Below, piece by piece: positions 7,441 to 16,460 of a stretch of DNA of 48,132 nucleotides. Each line of letters begins with the position of its first letter. Position 1 is the first letter of the stretch. The translations under genes were made by a program, and so were the position numbers. The notes under the pieces are model-generated. The model saw only the letters and a list, made by a program, of their open reading frames with translations, was not told where the DNA came from and made no database searches. The stretch lies in contig CAZAGD010000211.1 of the NCBI GenBank assembly GCA_964484485.1, forward strand, positions 1 through 48,132, given 5' to 3'. Origin of the DNA: CAZAGD01 sp964484485 (GTDB taxonomy: Bacteria; Desulfobacterota; SM23-61).

Positions 7441-8715
7441 ATGAAAGGAATCCGGGGGTTCAAAGATATTCTTCCCGGAGAAGTAGAAAAATGGCAATTC
7501 GTAGAAATGAAGGCGCGAGAAATCTTCGGTCGCTTTGGCTTTCACGAATTGCGTATTCCGGTTTTAGAAAGGACTGAACTATTTGCCCGTTCTTTAGGTG
7601 AGTCTACTGATATTGTGGGCAAAGAAATGTATACTTTTGCCGACCGCGATGGCGAATCGATTACTTTAAGACCAGAAGCAACTACATCCATAATGCGCGC
7701 TTACTTAGAGCATGGGTTATATTTAAAAGAGCCCGTAGGCAAATACTATTTTATCGGGCCAATGTTTCGGTATGAGCGGCCGCAAAAGGGGCGCTTTCGG
7801 CAATTCCATCAGATTGATGCCGAAATATTGGGAGTAGAGGAAGCCCCAGCGGATGCCGAAATTCTGGTAATGCTTATGCGCTATTTGGAGAGCGTGGGCT
7901 TAAAAGATTTGAGCCTGCAAATCAATTCTCTGGGTTGTCCCACTTGCCGGCTGTCCTATAAAGTCGAAATCCAAAATTTTTTGCGCAGCAAAAGAGGCAC
8001 CCTCTGTGCCGATTGTCAAAGGAGATTGGAAACGAACCCGCTGCGCGTTTTTGATTGTAAGCAGGAAACCTGTCAAAGTCGATTAGCTTCGGCACCGGTT
8101 GTCTTAGACTTTATTTGTGACCCATGCCGCACTCATTTTGCTCAAGTGGAAAGGTTACTTACGGAGGTAAAACTTTCTTATGCTATAAATGCGCGGTTGG
8201 TCAGGGGACTTGATTATTACACCCGAACTGCTTTTGAGGTCATAGCGCATAATTTGGGGGCGCAAAATGCCGTTTGCGGTGGTGGAAGATATGATAAATT
8301 AGCCGAGGATATCGGTGGGCCATCTGTTCCCGGGATCGGTTTTGCCATAGGTGTAGAACGGCTGATCATGTTACTTTCCCCTGACCAAAATTATGCCCGC
8401 CGACCGGATATTTTTCTGGCCCTTATAGGTCAAGAAGCTCAACAGCGGGGATTTGCCTTAGCCCAAGAGTTGCGCCAAGCTGGCCTATGGGTCGAATTAG
8501 ACTACACTGGCAAAAGCCTGAAGAGCCAGATGCGCAAAGCTGACCGATGTCAAAGTTCCTACGTGGGCATTTTAGGAGCCGAAGAATTGCAAAAAGGAAT
8601 GGTTATTCTCCGTAATATGCATACCAAAGAGCAAGAAGAGATATGTATAGAAATTTTTGCCGAAAAATTAAAAACGAAAATTAGCCATCTGCCCACACCG
8701 AGGACTAGTGTCTAA
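7441..8715 (+). CDS. hisS: Histidine-tRNA ligase
   Basis: This class II synthetase charges tRNA-His with histidine. Of its 424 residues, KGIRGFKDILPGE begins the protein as usual. Motif 2 is seen in FRYERPQKGRFRQFHQ, the histidine-binding loop in RGLDYYTRTAFEV, and motif 3 with GGGRYDKL and GIGFAIGVERL. The C-terminal anticodon-binding domain follows (about 330-424). Two Cys pairs (CPTC and CADC near residues 185-225) decorate the insertion domain. The ATG at 7441 fits the family start and the promoter; its AGGAG lies 12 nt upstream, a little far. aspS follows 68 nt later with no clear terminator, so they are probably co-transcribed. Confidence 0.96.
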   Translation: MKGIRGFKDILPGEVEKWQFVEMKAREIFGRFGFHELRIPVLERTELFARSLGESTDIVGKEMYTFADRDGESITLRPEATTSIMRAYLEHGLYLKEPVGKYYFIGPMFRYERPQKGRFRQFHQIDAEILGVEEAPADAEILVMLMRYLESVGLKDLSLQINSLGCPTCRLSYKVEIQNFLRSKRGTLCADCQRRLETNPLRVFDCKQETCQSRLASAPVVLDFICDPCRTHFAQVERLLTEVKLSYAINARLVRGLDYYTRTAFEVIAHNLGAQNAVCGGGRYDKLAEDIGGPSVPGIGFAIGVERLIMLLSPDQNYARRPDIFLALIGQEAQQRGFALAQELRQAGLWVELDYTGKSLKSQMRKADRCQSSYVGILGAEELQKGMVILRNMHTKEQEEICIEIFAEKLKTKISHLPTPRTSV

Positions 8716-8783
8716 GTGATAATTTGCCAATCAGGGTGCGGTTAAAATCTTTTTAGTTTTGGCGACGAAGGGAGAAGAAAAAA

Positions 8784-10571
8784 TTGGCGGAATCAATGGG
8801 GAATCTTAAACGTACTTGTTATTGTGGACAAGTTAATAACCAACATATTGGCCAAGAAGTTATCCTTATGGGATGGGTACATCGCCGCCGCGACCTGGGC
8901 GGATTAGTCTTCATTGATTTGCGCGATCGAGAAGGAATCGTCCAGGTTGTCTTTAATCCAGAAATTAATGCGGCAGCTCATGAAAAATCAGCCTCTTTGC
9001 GCAGTGAATATGTGATTGCTGTGCGCGGTAGGGTGGTGCCTCGGCCACCGGGAACCGAAAATCCGCAGCTACCCTCGGGAAATTTGGAAGTTCAAGCTGA
9101 AGAATTAAAAATCCTTAACGAATCAAATCCTCCCCCCTTTCCTATTGACGAAGATCGGGAAGTTGCTGAAAACATCCGTCTCAAATACCGTTATCTCGAT
9201 TTGCGTCGCCCGAAAATGCAGAAAAACATTATTTTACGCGACCGAGCAGCTCGGGCTATTCGCCGCTATTTGCAAAGTCATGGCTTCTTAGAAATTGAAA
9301 CTCCTTTCCTCACCAAATCAACTCCGGAAGGTGCTCGGGATTATCTGGTACCCAGCCGGGTAAATCCTGGACAATTTTATGCCTTACCCCAATCACCTCA
9401 ACTATTCAAACAAATTTTGATGATTTCCGGGTTCGATCGTTATTTTCAGATTGTCAGGTGTTTTCGTGACGAAGACCTAAGAGCAGACCGCCAGCCAGAA
9501 TTTACGCAGATTGATATCGAGATGTCTTTCATCGATCGGGAAGATATTTATGCTCTAATGGAAGGGATGATGCAATCTCTCTTTCAAGAAACGCTGGGAA
9601 TTTCTATCCCAACTCCTTTTCCCCGTTTAACCTATGAGCAATCTATACATCTCTATGGGGTGGATAATCCCGACCTCAGGTTCGGTTTAGAATTGCGGGA
9701 GGTAACTCCTATATTTAATTCTACCGAATTTAGCATCTTCGCCGAAACCTTAAAACGCGGCGGAATAATTAAAGGCCTCAAAGTCCCTAAAAGCCTTTCC
9801 CGGAAGGATCTTGACGAATTGAACGAATTTGTAAGGGAAGCAGGCGCCCAGGGGTTAATTTGGCTGCGCGTGGGCGAAGAGGGATGGCCAGCAGTGAGCG
9901 GACCTTTAGCCAAATTTTTAAGAGAAGGAGAGCAAGCCTCCTTAAAAGAAACATTTCATCCAGAACCAGGGGAAGTTCTGCTCTTTATCTCTGCCTCCAC
10001 CAAAATCGTCAATGAAGTATTGGCCCGTCTCCGCCTAAAATTAGCCAAACAATTAAACCTGATCCCGGAGAATAAATTTGCCTTTGTTTGGATTACTGAT
10101 TTTCCCCTGTTGGAATACGATGAAGTGGAAGGAAGATTTACTGCCAAACATCATCCTTTTACCTCACCTTTGGAAGAAGACCTGCCCCTTCTCCACGAGG
10201 CTCCTGAAAAAGTTAGGGCCAAAGCTTATGATTTGGTTCTTAACGGGTCAGAGGTAGGAGGCGGTAGCTTAAGGATCTACCAGCGGGAAATTCAATCTCT
10301 TCTCTTTGAAAAGTTAGGAATCAGCAAGGAAGAGGCCCAGAGGAAATTTGGTTTCCTTTTGGAAGCCCTGGAGTATGGAGCTCCGCCTCATGGAGGAATT
10401 GCTTTTGGCTTTGATAGGTTAGTAATGATTTTAGCCGGCGCCGATTCGATTAGGGATGTCATTGCTTTTCCCAAAACCCAAAAGGCTACTGACTTGATGA
10501 CGGAGGCCCCATCGCCAGTAGATAGCCGCCAATTGGCTGAACTATCTATTAGGGTGCTAACTCCTAAATAG
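8784..10571 (+). CDS. aspS: Aspartate-tRNA ligase
   Basis: This is a bacterial-type 595-residue AspRS. It has an N-terminal OB anticodon domain (GWVHRRRDLGGLVFIDLRDREG), the class II core with motif 2 (FRDEDLRADRQPEFTQIDIEMSF) and motif 3 (GIAFGFDRLVMILAG), and the bacterial GAD insertion (about 290-420). Leu after RRRD is the residue I associate with tRNA-Asp-specific enzymes; forms that also charge tRNA-Asn often have His there. That is suggestive only. The start is a TTG at 8784, placed 9 nt after AAGGGAG; the next in-frame ATG (8796) is 21 nt away from that site. Confidence 0.96.
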   Translation: MAESMGNLKRTCYCGQVNNQHIGQEVILMGWVHRRRDLGGLVFIDLRDREGIVQVVFNPEINAAAHEKSASLRSEYVIAVRGRVVPRPPGTENPQLPSGNLEVQAEELKILNESNPPPFPIDEDREVAENIRLKYRYLDLRRPKMQKNIILRDRAARAIRRYLQSHGFLEIETPFLTKSTPEGARDYLVPSRVNPGQFYALPQSPQLFKQILMISGFDRYFQIVRCFRDEDLRADRQPEFTQIDIEMSFIDREDIYALMEGMMQSLFQETLGISIPTPFPRLTYEQSIHLYGVDNPDLRFGLELREVTPIFNSTEFSIFAETLKRGGIIKGLKVPKSLSRKDLDELNEFVREAGAQGLIWLRVGEEGWPAVSGPLAKFLREGEQASLKETFHPEPGEVLLFISASTKIVNEVLARLRLKLAKQLNLIPENKFAFVWITDFPLLEYDEVEGRFTAKHHPFTSPLEEDLPLLHEAPEKVRAKAYDLVLNGSEVGGGSLRIYQREIQSLLFEKLGISKEEAQRKFGFLLEALEYGAPPHGGIAFGFDRLVMILAGADSIRDVIAFPKTQKATDLMTEAPSPVDSRQLAELSIRVLTPK

Positions 10572-10918
10572 TTCTTAGTGCTCCTTCTTTCGCGGGTCAG
10601 TTTTACTCTCTCCCATATTTGGAGGGTAGGGCTAATTGCTATTACCCGTGACCTAACTAATGAGGCAATTGGGCAATATATGGAAAATTTCAATTAGCCT
10701 CGCTTGCTTTCGCCTAAGCCACGCCTAAATTTATTAAATCCCGGTTCAATTCCCTTTCAGAATTTATCGACGGTCCAGGGCCTTTATTCTTGACAAAATG
10801 AGGGAAAATGATATAAAAGATATTAAATTTTTTAAGCTCCCAGGCCAATTTTTCTTAATAATCTTTTGGAGAAAAAAAACCACGGCCTGTATCAACTGGA
10901 GGAAAGAGAGGAAGGTTC
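10572..10918 (+). other. Spacer between aspS and tadA
   Basis: No gene is visible in these 347 nt. They hold a weak stem-loop (arms 10662-10671 and 10691-10701, GAGGC-AATTG with CAATT-A-GCCTC, one bulge) that might end aspS transcripts, and the tadA promoter at 10790-10817. Confidence 0.4.
10790..10817 (+). promoter_or_regulatory. Sigma-70 promoter for tadA
   Basis: TTGACA (10790-10795), a 16-bp spacer and TATAAA (10812-10817). It leaves a leader of about 95 nt. Confidence 0.6.
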
Positions 10919-11392
10919 ATTAGCAATTTCAACTCTCCTAACCAGGGACATGAATATTACATGACCTTAGCCCTCCAGGAAGCTCAAAAAGGCGGAGAAA
11001 GTGGCGAAATTCCGGTTGGCGCAATTTTAGTTCGGGAAGGGGAAATTATTGCCCAAGATCACAATCGGCCGATTGGTCTGGCTGACCCTACAGCCCACGC
11101 CGAAATATTAGTTTTGCGGGAGGCGGCCCACAAATTAAAAAATTACCGCCTTTTAGGATGCACATTATATGTAACTCTTGAGCCATGTGCTATGTGTGCC
11201 GGAGCAATTTGGCAAGCACGGATTAGCCGTTTAGTATTTGGGGCTCCTGATCCAAAAGCAGGAGCTGTTGTCTCTCTTTTCCAGTTGCTCGGCAATCATC
11301 GTTTAAACCATCAGGTAGAAATTATATCGGGGGTTTTGCAAAAGGAATGTGCGGAAATTTTGCGTCTTTTTTTTGCGCGTCTAAGAAGATAA
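10919..11392 (+). CDS. tadA: tRNA adenosine(34) deaminase, probable AUU start
   Basis: TadA converts A34 to inosine in tRNA-Arg(ACG). The zinc and catalytic motifs are intact: TAHAEI with the proton-shuttle Glu and LEPCAMCAGAI with both Cys ligands. The first ATG (10961) would cut off conserved HEYYM residues; E. coli TadA has HEYWM after about ten residues. The frame is open upstream to a stop at 10859 and holds no ATG, GTG or TTG there. An ATT at 10919 lies 7 nt after GAGAGG (10906-10911) and gives a normal N-terminus of 157 residues in all. I therefore place the start at this near-cognate codon; ATG 10961 remains the conservative alternative. The tRNA-Ser and SRP RNA genes follow. Confidence 0.8.
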   Translation: MSNFNSPNQGHEYYMTLALQEAQKGGESGEIPVGAILVREGEIIAQDHNRPIGLADPTAHAEILVLREAAHKLKNYRLLGCTLYVTLEPCAMCAGAIWQARISRLVFGAPDPKAGAVVSLFQLLGNHRLNHQVEIISGVLQKECAEILRLFFARLRR

Positions 11393-11421
11393 ATCTCTTT
11401 TAAGAACGAGAGCATCGGTTA

Positions 11422-11427
11422 TATAAT
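11422..11427 (+). promoter_or_regulatory. -10 box ahead of the tRNA-Ser gene
   Basis: A perfect TATAAT sits 8 nt before the first tRNA base. The -35 region at the right distance (TTTAAG, 11399-11404) is poor. Confidence 0.4.
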
Positions 11428-11435
11428 TGAAATAA

Positions 11436-11531
<96 letters not shown>

Positions 11532-11576
11532 ATAAGGGGCAAGCACTTTGCGCTATGCGCCAAGCTAATAGTTAAT

Positions 11577-11670
11577 GGAGAGATGCCCGAGATGGCCGAA
11601 GGGGCACGACTGGAAATCGTGTGTTCCGCCAAAAGCGGGACCGAGGGTTCGAATCCCTCTCTCTCCGCCA
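11577..11670 (+). tRNA. tRNA-Ser(GGA)
   Basis: The acceptor GGAGAGA pairs with TCTCTCC, with discriminator G and an encoded CCA. The anticodon loop CTGGAAA reads GGA between arms CACGA and TCGTG. A long variable arm is present. It lies 47 nt after tRNA-Ser(CGA) and has similar length and arms. Confidence 0.96.
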
Positions 11671-11786
11671 GAAAAACAATAGAGATGCAGATGAACGCAG
11701 ATTTTCAGGATATAAAAAAGAAAAAATGGGGGATTTTTAATTATTACCGGCGATTAGCTGCGTTAATCCGCGCCCTTAATAAATTG

Positions 11787-11890
11787 TGATAGCCGGGTCC
11801 CGCGCAACGAAGAGTTACCAACCCCGTCAGGTCCGGAAGGAAGCAGCGGCCGTAACTAACTTCGTGTGCCGCGGGGGAGCCTGGCTATCA
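11787..11890 (+). ncRNA. ffs: Signal recognition particle RNA, small bacterial type
   Basis: The roughly 104-nt hairpin is closed by TGATAGCC (11787-11794) and GGCTATCA (11883-11890). Its apex has the diagnostic core GTCAGGTCCGGAAGGAAGCA with the GGAA tetraloop and both asymmetric internal loops that bind Ffh. No Alu domain is present. It sits between the serine tRNA genes and dnaX, a common arrangement. Confidence 0.95.
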
Positions 11891-11947
11891 CCAAAAAATA
11901 AATTTGGGTTTTCTAAGAATTAAAGAATACAATTTTAAAAAGGAAGC

Positions 11948-13672
11948 ATGTCCTATATTGTTTTAGCCCGCAAATGGCGTCCTCAGAATTTTACCGAAGT
12001 AATTGGGCAAAAGCCTATTACACAAGCTTTACAGAATGCTCTACTTACCCAAAGAGTGGCCCATGCTTATCTCTTTGCCGGACCACGTGGCGTAGGCAAG
12101 ACTTCGGTAGCCCGCATTCTGGCCAAAGCCCTCAATTGCCTAGAGGGACCAACAGCTAATCCCTGCGACCGCTGCCCATTTTGTACCGAAATTCGCGAAG
12201 GGATTTCCGTAGATGTTTTAGAAATTGATGGGGCTTCTAATAGAGGCATCGATGAGATCCGCGAACTCAGAGAAAACGCCCGCTATCTACCGGCCAAGAA
12301 TAAATATAAAATATACATTATCGATGAAGTCCATATGCTCACGGACCAGGCCTTCAATGCTCTCTTGAAGACTTTAGAAGAACCTCCGCCCCACGTCATC
12401 TTTATCCTGGCCACCACAGAACCACACAAAATTCCCTTGACCATTCTTTCCAGGTGTCAAAGGTATAATTTCAAGCGTATCCCTTCTAACTTGATTGTGG
12501 AGCAATTAAAAAAAATTAAGGAAGAAGAAAAAATAGAGATCAGTGACCGCAGCCTCTATCTTTTAGCCCGGAAAGCGGAAGGCTCACTTCGAGATGCCCA
12601 AAGTCTCTTTGACCAAGTCCTCTCTTTCGCTGGAAATACTATCGCAGATGAACAAGTTTTAGAAGTGCTGGGTTTGATCGATCAGAAATTGCTCTTAAGT
12701 ACTTTGCTGGCCTTGGGCGAGAGAGATAAAGCTACCCTTCTCCAAATTGTGGCCGAGGTGAGCCAATTTGGTTATGATCTCAAAGAATTCTGTGCCGAAT
12801 TAATCCGTTTAACCAGGGATCTTTTAGTATTAAAAACTATACCTCTCCCCGAATTAACCCGGCTTGATTTAATCGATCTGCCCGAGGAAGAAATGCAAGC
12901 GTTAGCCCAACAAGCCGATAAGTTTACCCTAGCTGAAATCCAGAGCATCTTCCGCTCCCTCACCTCGGCTTATGACGAAATCGCTCGTTCAACTTTTCCC
13001 CGCCTGATTATGGAAATGACCTTATTGCGCTTGGCTACCCGCCGGCCAATTCTTTCTGTGCCCGAAGTTTTGGAAAGGCTCCAGCAGCTTGAAGAACGGC
13101 TGCATCTGCAGCTCGTACCTTCTTTTGCTCCCTCCCCTGCCCCAATAATTAGCGGGACTGAACAAGCCCCCGGCCTTTTAACCGCGGAAACTCCTACCTT
13201 ATCCAATAAGGATGATACCCCTTTAGCGACAAACCCCCTCCCAGTTAAGAAAGAAAGAATAGCGGAAAAGGCCGTAGAAAAATTCGGGGTAGCAGAAGAA
13301 AAATGGAAAAGCTTTGTCCAGTTCGTGAAAAAGAAAAAACCACCCTTGGCTTCCTTGCTGGAACATGGTTCTCCTTTATCCTTACAGGGAGACCTTTTGG
13401 AGATTGGTTATCCCGAAAAATCTTTTTATCTGGAACGGATGCAGGAAACCGAAACACGGGCGGTCTTAATTAATCTGGCCAAGGAATTTTTCCAACAACA
13501 AATGCGCATTAAGATAGCGGGTATTTCCAACCATATGCCGGGCAACTCCCTCCCGGAGAATAATCCGCAAAATTCAAAAAAAAATGCTCAAGAAGAAGTC
13601 TTGAATCACCCCCTTGTTAAAGAAGCGCTTAATATTTTCGGCGGGCGCGTGGTGGAAATAAAAAATTTATGA
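11948..13672 (+). CDS. dnaX: DNA polymerase III subunit gamma/tau
   Basis: This is the clamp-loader ATPase, 574 residues. The N-terminus is canonical (MSYIVLARKWRPQNF). Walker A is GPRGVGKT (45-52), zinc ligands are C64, C73, C76 and C79, Walker B/DEx is IIDEVHMLT, and the SRC sensor is in TILSRCQRYNF. After the AAA+ and collar domains (to about 365) comes a Pro-rich linker and a tau-like C-terminal region ending in ...HPLVKEALNIFGGRVVEIKNL. AAGGA lies 2 nt before ATG. ybaB starts 10 nt downstream and recR follows, the classic dnaX-ybaB-recR operon. Confidence 0.96.
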   Translation: MSYIVLARKWRPQNFTEVIGQKPITQALQNALLTQRVAHAYLFAGPRGVGKTSVARILAKALNCLEGPTANPCDRCPFCTEIREGISVDVLEIDGASNRGIDEIRELRENARYLPAKNKYKIYIIDEVHMLTDQAFNALLKTLEEPPPHVIFILATTEPHKIPLTILSRCQRYNFKRIPSNLIVEQLKKIKEEEKIEISDRSLYLLARKAEGSLRDAQSLFDQVLSFAGNTIADEQVLEVLGLIDQKLLLSTLLALGERDKATLLQIVAEVSQFGYDLKEFCAELIRLTRDLLVLKTIPLPELTRLDLIDLPEEEMQALAQQADKFTLAEIQSIFRSLTSAYDEIARSTFPRLIMEMTLLRLATRRPILSVPEVLERLQQLEERLHLQLVPSFAPSPAPIISGTEQAPGLLTAETPTLSNKDDTPLATNPLPVKKERIAEKAVEKFGVAEEKWKSFVQFVKKKKPPLASLLEHGSPLSLQGDLLEIGYPEKSFYLERMQETETRAVLINLAKEFFQQQMRIKIAGISNHMPGNSLPENNPQNSKKNAQEEVLNHPLVKEALNIFGGRVVEIKNL

Positions 13673-13682
13673 GGAGAAAAAA

Positions 13683-13997
13683 ATGAGTAAAGGATTTGGC
13701 AATATCATCAGGCAAGCTCAACAGTTGCAGGCCAAAATGCTCAAGGTTCAAGAAGAAATGGCCAACCGCACGGCGGAAGCCTCGGCCGGCGGGGGAATGG
13801 TCACGGCCGTGGCCAACGGCAAGCAGGAAATAGTTGCTCTCAAAGTAGAAAAAGAAGTAGTTAATCCTGAGGATGTGGAGATGCTCCAAGACCTAATCAT
13901 CGCCGCAGTTAACGCTGCTTTAAAAAAAGCGCAAGAAATGGTGGCGGAGGAGATGAAAAAGCTGACGGGCGGTCTGTATATTCCCGGCCTAATGTAG
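13683..13997 (+). CDS. ybaB: YbaB/EbfC nucleoid-associated protein
   Basis: The 104-residue protein has an N-terminal helix (QAQQLQAKMLKVQEEM), the glycine-rich GGGMVTAVANGKQEIVALKV beta region and a helical C-terminus ending in GGLYIPGLM, all typical of this dimeric tweezers-shaped DNA-binding protein. GAGGAG lies 5 nt ahead of the ATG. It stands between dnaX and recR, its conserved location. Confidence 0.95.
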   Translation: MSKGFGNIIRQAQQLQAKMLKVQEEMANRTAEASAGGGMVTAVANGKQEIVALKVEKEVVNPEDVEMLQDLIIAAVNAALKKAQEMVAEEMKKLTGGLYIPGLM

Positions 13998-14005
13998 AAA
14001 AGACT

Positions 14006-14602
14006 ATGGCTCTGCCCCAACCCATTTTACGCTTAATTAAAGAACTTACTAAACTCCCCGGAGTGGGCGAAAAGACCGCTTCCAGATTAGCCATGTACAT
14101 CATCCGTTCTGCGCCCGCAGATGTAGAAAACTTGGCCCGCGCTTTGCGCGAAGTAAAGGAAAAGATCCGTTTATGCTCCCGGTGTTTTAATCTCACCGAA
14201 CAAGACCCTTGCGCCATCTGCGCTGATCCCCGAAGGGATAACAAAATCATCTGCGTAGTGAGTTCGCCCGAGGATTTAATGGCTTTAGAAAAAAGCCGCA
14301 GTTTCCATGGACTTTACCATGTGCTCCACGGAGTGCTTTCTCCTTTAGACGGCATCGGCCCCCAAGACCTAAAGATCCAAGAACTGCTCACCCGCTTGCA
14401 CCAAGAAAAAATTACCGAAGTTATCTTGGCTACCAACCCCTCGGCAGAAGGAGAGGCGACCGCTCAATATTTAGCCCAGTTAATCAAACCTTTATCCATA
14501 AAGATCACGCGCATTGCGCGCGGTGTGCCCATGGGGGGAGATCTCCAATACATTGATGAAGTTACCTTGGGCAAGTCTCTGGAAAATAGAGTGCCTTTTT
14601 AA
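14006..14602 (+). CDS. recR: Recombination mediator RecR
   Basis: In its 198 residues, a helix-hairpin-helix (LTKLPGVGEKTASRLAMYII), a C4 zinc finger (C57, C60, C69, C72), a Toprim domain (IICVVSSPEDLMALE...YHVLHGVLSPLDGIGP) and the C-terminal Walker-like GGDLQYIDEVTL can be read in order. RecR with RecO and RecF loads RecA onto gaps. No recF or recO is in the window. The start is 8 nt after ybaB. Confidence 0.96.
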   Translation: MALPQPILRLIKELTKLPGVGEKTASRLAMYIIRSAPADVENLARALREVKEKIRLCSRCFNLTEQDPCAICADPRRDNKIICVVSSPEDLMALEKSRSFHGLYHVLHGVLSPLDGIGPQDLKIQELLTRLHQEKITEVILATNPSAEGEATAQYLAQLIKPLSIKITRIARGVPMGGDLQYIDEVTLGKSLENRVPF

Positions 14603-14635
14603 AATATTCTACGGAGAAAGGCAGGAATTCACCTC

Positions 14636-16117
14636 ATGCTGGTGCAGGTATATAACTCTTTGACTAAAAAGAAAGAAGAATTCATTCCCTTAGAAAAAGG
14701 GAAAGTCTCCATGTATGTTTGCGGGATAACCGCTTATGACCGGGCCCATATCGGCCATGCCCGGGCGGCTTTGGTTTTTGACATAATTTATCGCTTCTTC
14801 CGCTATTTAGGTTATGAGGTTACTTATATCCGCAACTATACCGATGTGGATGATAAGATAATCAAACGTGCTAATCAAGAGGGTGTGTCTTGCCAGGAAA
14901 TTGCCGAGCGCTATATCAAAGAGTATGCCGAAGACATGCAAAACCTGGGCATGGAACGACCCACTTATGAACCCCGAGCAACTGCGCATATTCCGCAAAT
15001 CATTGAACTAATAACAAAACTAATGGCCAAAGGATTTGCTTACCAAGTGAATGGCGATGTCTATTTCGCCGTAGAGAAATTTGGGGGCTATGGCAAATTA
15101 TCAGGCCGCAGTCTGGAAGAAATGCGGGCCGGGGCCCGGGTGGAAGTTGACGAAAGAAAAAATAACCCCCTGGACTTTGCCCTTTGGAAGGCCAGTAAGC
15201 CTGGAGAGCCGAGCTGGGACAGCCCTTGGGGAAAAGGACGTCCTGGTTGGCATATAGAATGTTCGGCCATGAGTCAATGTTACTTAGGGGAAACTTTTGA
15301 TATTCATGGTGGCGGCCAAGATCTGATCTTCCCTCATCACGAAAATGAAATTGCCCAATCGGAAGCGGCGACGGGCAAACCCTTTGTACGTTATTGGCTG
15401 CATAATGGTTTCGTAAATATCGATAAAGAAAAGATGTCCAAATCTTTGGGTAACATTCTTCCCATTCGCGATTTATTACAGACGTATGAAGGAGAGGTCG
15501 TGCGCTTATTCCTTCTATCTACCCACTATCGGAGTCCTGTGGATTTTTCATTAGTAAGCATGACCGAAGCTCGTTTGAGTCTGGATCGCTTTTACGTCAC
15601 GCTCCATGAAATAGAAAAAATTACGGGCGGGCAAGATGCTTATCCCCTTCCACCTGTATCTTCTTTATCCCTTCCTCTGCGGGAACTGCATGAAAAAATA
15701 ACCCAGACCAAAGAAAAATTTTTAGCGGCTATGGCCGATGATTTCAATACTGCCCTTGCTTTAGGCTACCTGCATGAACTTATTCGTTCGCTGAACCGGG
15801 GCTTAACCCAAAAAAATTTGCTTACAGATGCTGCTGCCTTAAGTATTTTCCAGATGGGGAGAAGAACTATTTTGGAAGTCGGCCGCATTTTGGGCCTTTG
15901 GCAAATGGATCCGGCCGTTTATTTTGCTCGGCAAAAAAAGAGATTTTTGGAATCCCACGGGTTGCAAGAAGAAGAAATTTCTTCTTTGATTGCCCAAAGA
16001 GATGCGGCTCGACAATCACGCAATTGGGCGCTCGCTGATCAGCTGCGTGCTCAAGCGGCCCAGTGGGGAATTATTTTAGAAGACGGTCCCACAGGGACAA
16101 CTTGGAAACCTGCTTAA
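14636..16117 (+). CDS. cysS: Cysteine-tRNA ligase
   Basis: This 493-residue class I synthetase charges tRNA-Cys. C29 starts the zinc site in MYVCGITAYD, the HIGH box is H38-H41, SAMSQCYLGETFDIHGGGQDLIFPHHENEIAQSE carries the remaining zinc and active-site residues, and KMSKSLGN lies near residue 270. The C-terminal DALR-type domain is complete. AGGA lies about 12 nt before the ATG. It follows recR by 33 nt, so it may share its transcript. Confidence 0.96.
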   Translation: MLVQVYNSLTKKKEEFIPLEKGKVSMYVCGITAYDRAHIGHARAALVFDIIYRFFRYLGYEVTYIRNYTDVDDKIIKRANQEGVSCQEIAERYIKEYAEDMQNLGMERPTYEPRATAHIPQIIELITKLMAKGFAYQVNGDVYFAVEKFGGYGKLSGRSLEEMRAGARVEVDERKNNPLDFALWKASKPGEPSWDSPWGKGRPGWHIECSAMSQCYLGETFDIHGGGQDLIFPHHENEIAQSEAATGKPFVRYWLHNGFVNIDKEKMSKSLGNILPIRDLLQTYEGEVVRLFLLSTHYRSPVDFSLVSMTEARLSLDRFYVTLHEIEKITGGQDAYPLPPVSSLSLPLRELHEKITQTKEKFLAAMADDFNTALALGYLHELIRSLNRGLTQKNLLTDAAALSIFQMGRRTILEVGRILGLWQMDPAVYFARQKKRFLESHGLQEEEISSLIAQRDAARQSRNWALADQLRAQAAQWGIILEDGPTGTTWKPA

Positions 16118-16148
16118 CTGTTTATAATTTTAGCTGTATAATATATTT

Positions 16149-16445
16149 ATGAAGGTTTGCTATCACTGTCTGAAACCAATTCCTGACACCGAGAAGGTAG
16201 GTCGCCAAGATACTTGTCCTTACTGCCTAAGCGATTTGCACTGCTGTTTAAATTGTACATTTTATGATGAATATGCGGCTAATAAATGTCGGGAGCCGGC
16301 CGCAGAATGGGTGAGTGATCGAGAAAAGAAGAATTTCTGTGAATTCTTTTCTTTTAAGGAGACTAAGGAACTGGCAACCAAACCTCTTCGGGAAGAAAAA
16401 GCGCGCGCGGAATTAGAAGCTCTTTTTAAGAAAAAAAATTCTTAA
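16149..16445 (+). CDS. Small Cys-rich putative zinc protein
   Basis: This 98-residue protein has nine Cys: C4-x2-C7 and C23-x2-C26 make a rubredoxin-like or zinc-ribbon knuckle pair, then C32, C33, C36, C47 and C64 around CTFYDEYAANKCREPAAEWVSDREKKNFCEFF. The last motif is one I recall from uncharacterised proteins of sulfate-reducing and related bacteria. The C-terminal 30 residues are a charged helix. It has no signal peptide. It stands between cysS (31 nt away) and hflX (15 nt away) and is probably co-transcribed with hflX. Metal binding is likely; its function is unknown. Confidence 0.75.
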   Translation: MKVCYHCLKPIPDTEKVGRQDTCPYCLSDLHCCLNCTFYDEYAANKCREPAAEWVSDREKKNFCEFFSFKETKELATKPLREEKARAELEALFKKKNS

Positions 16446-16460
16446 AGGAGGTTGCTAAAG

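Noticed and set aside
13326..13345. A-rich run in dnaX as a programmed frameshift site giving gamma
   Set aside because: The run is GAAAAAG in the reading frame, not a proper A AAA AAG slip site, and no following stem or nearby -1 stop was clear.
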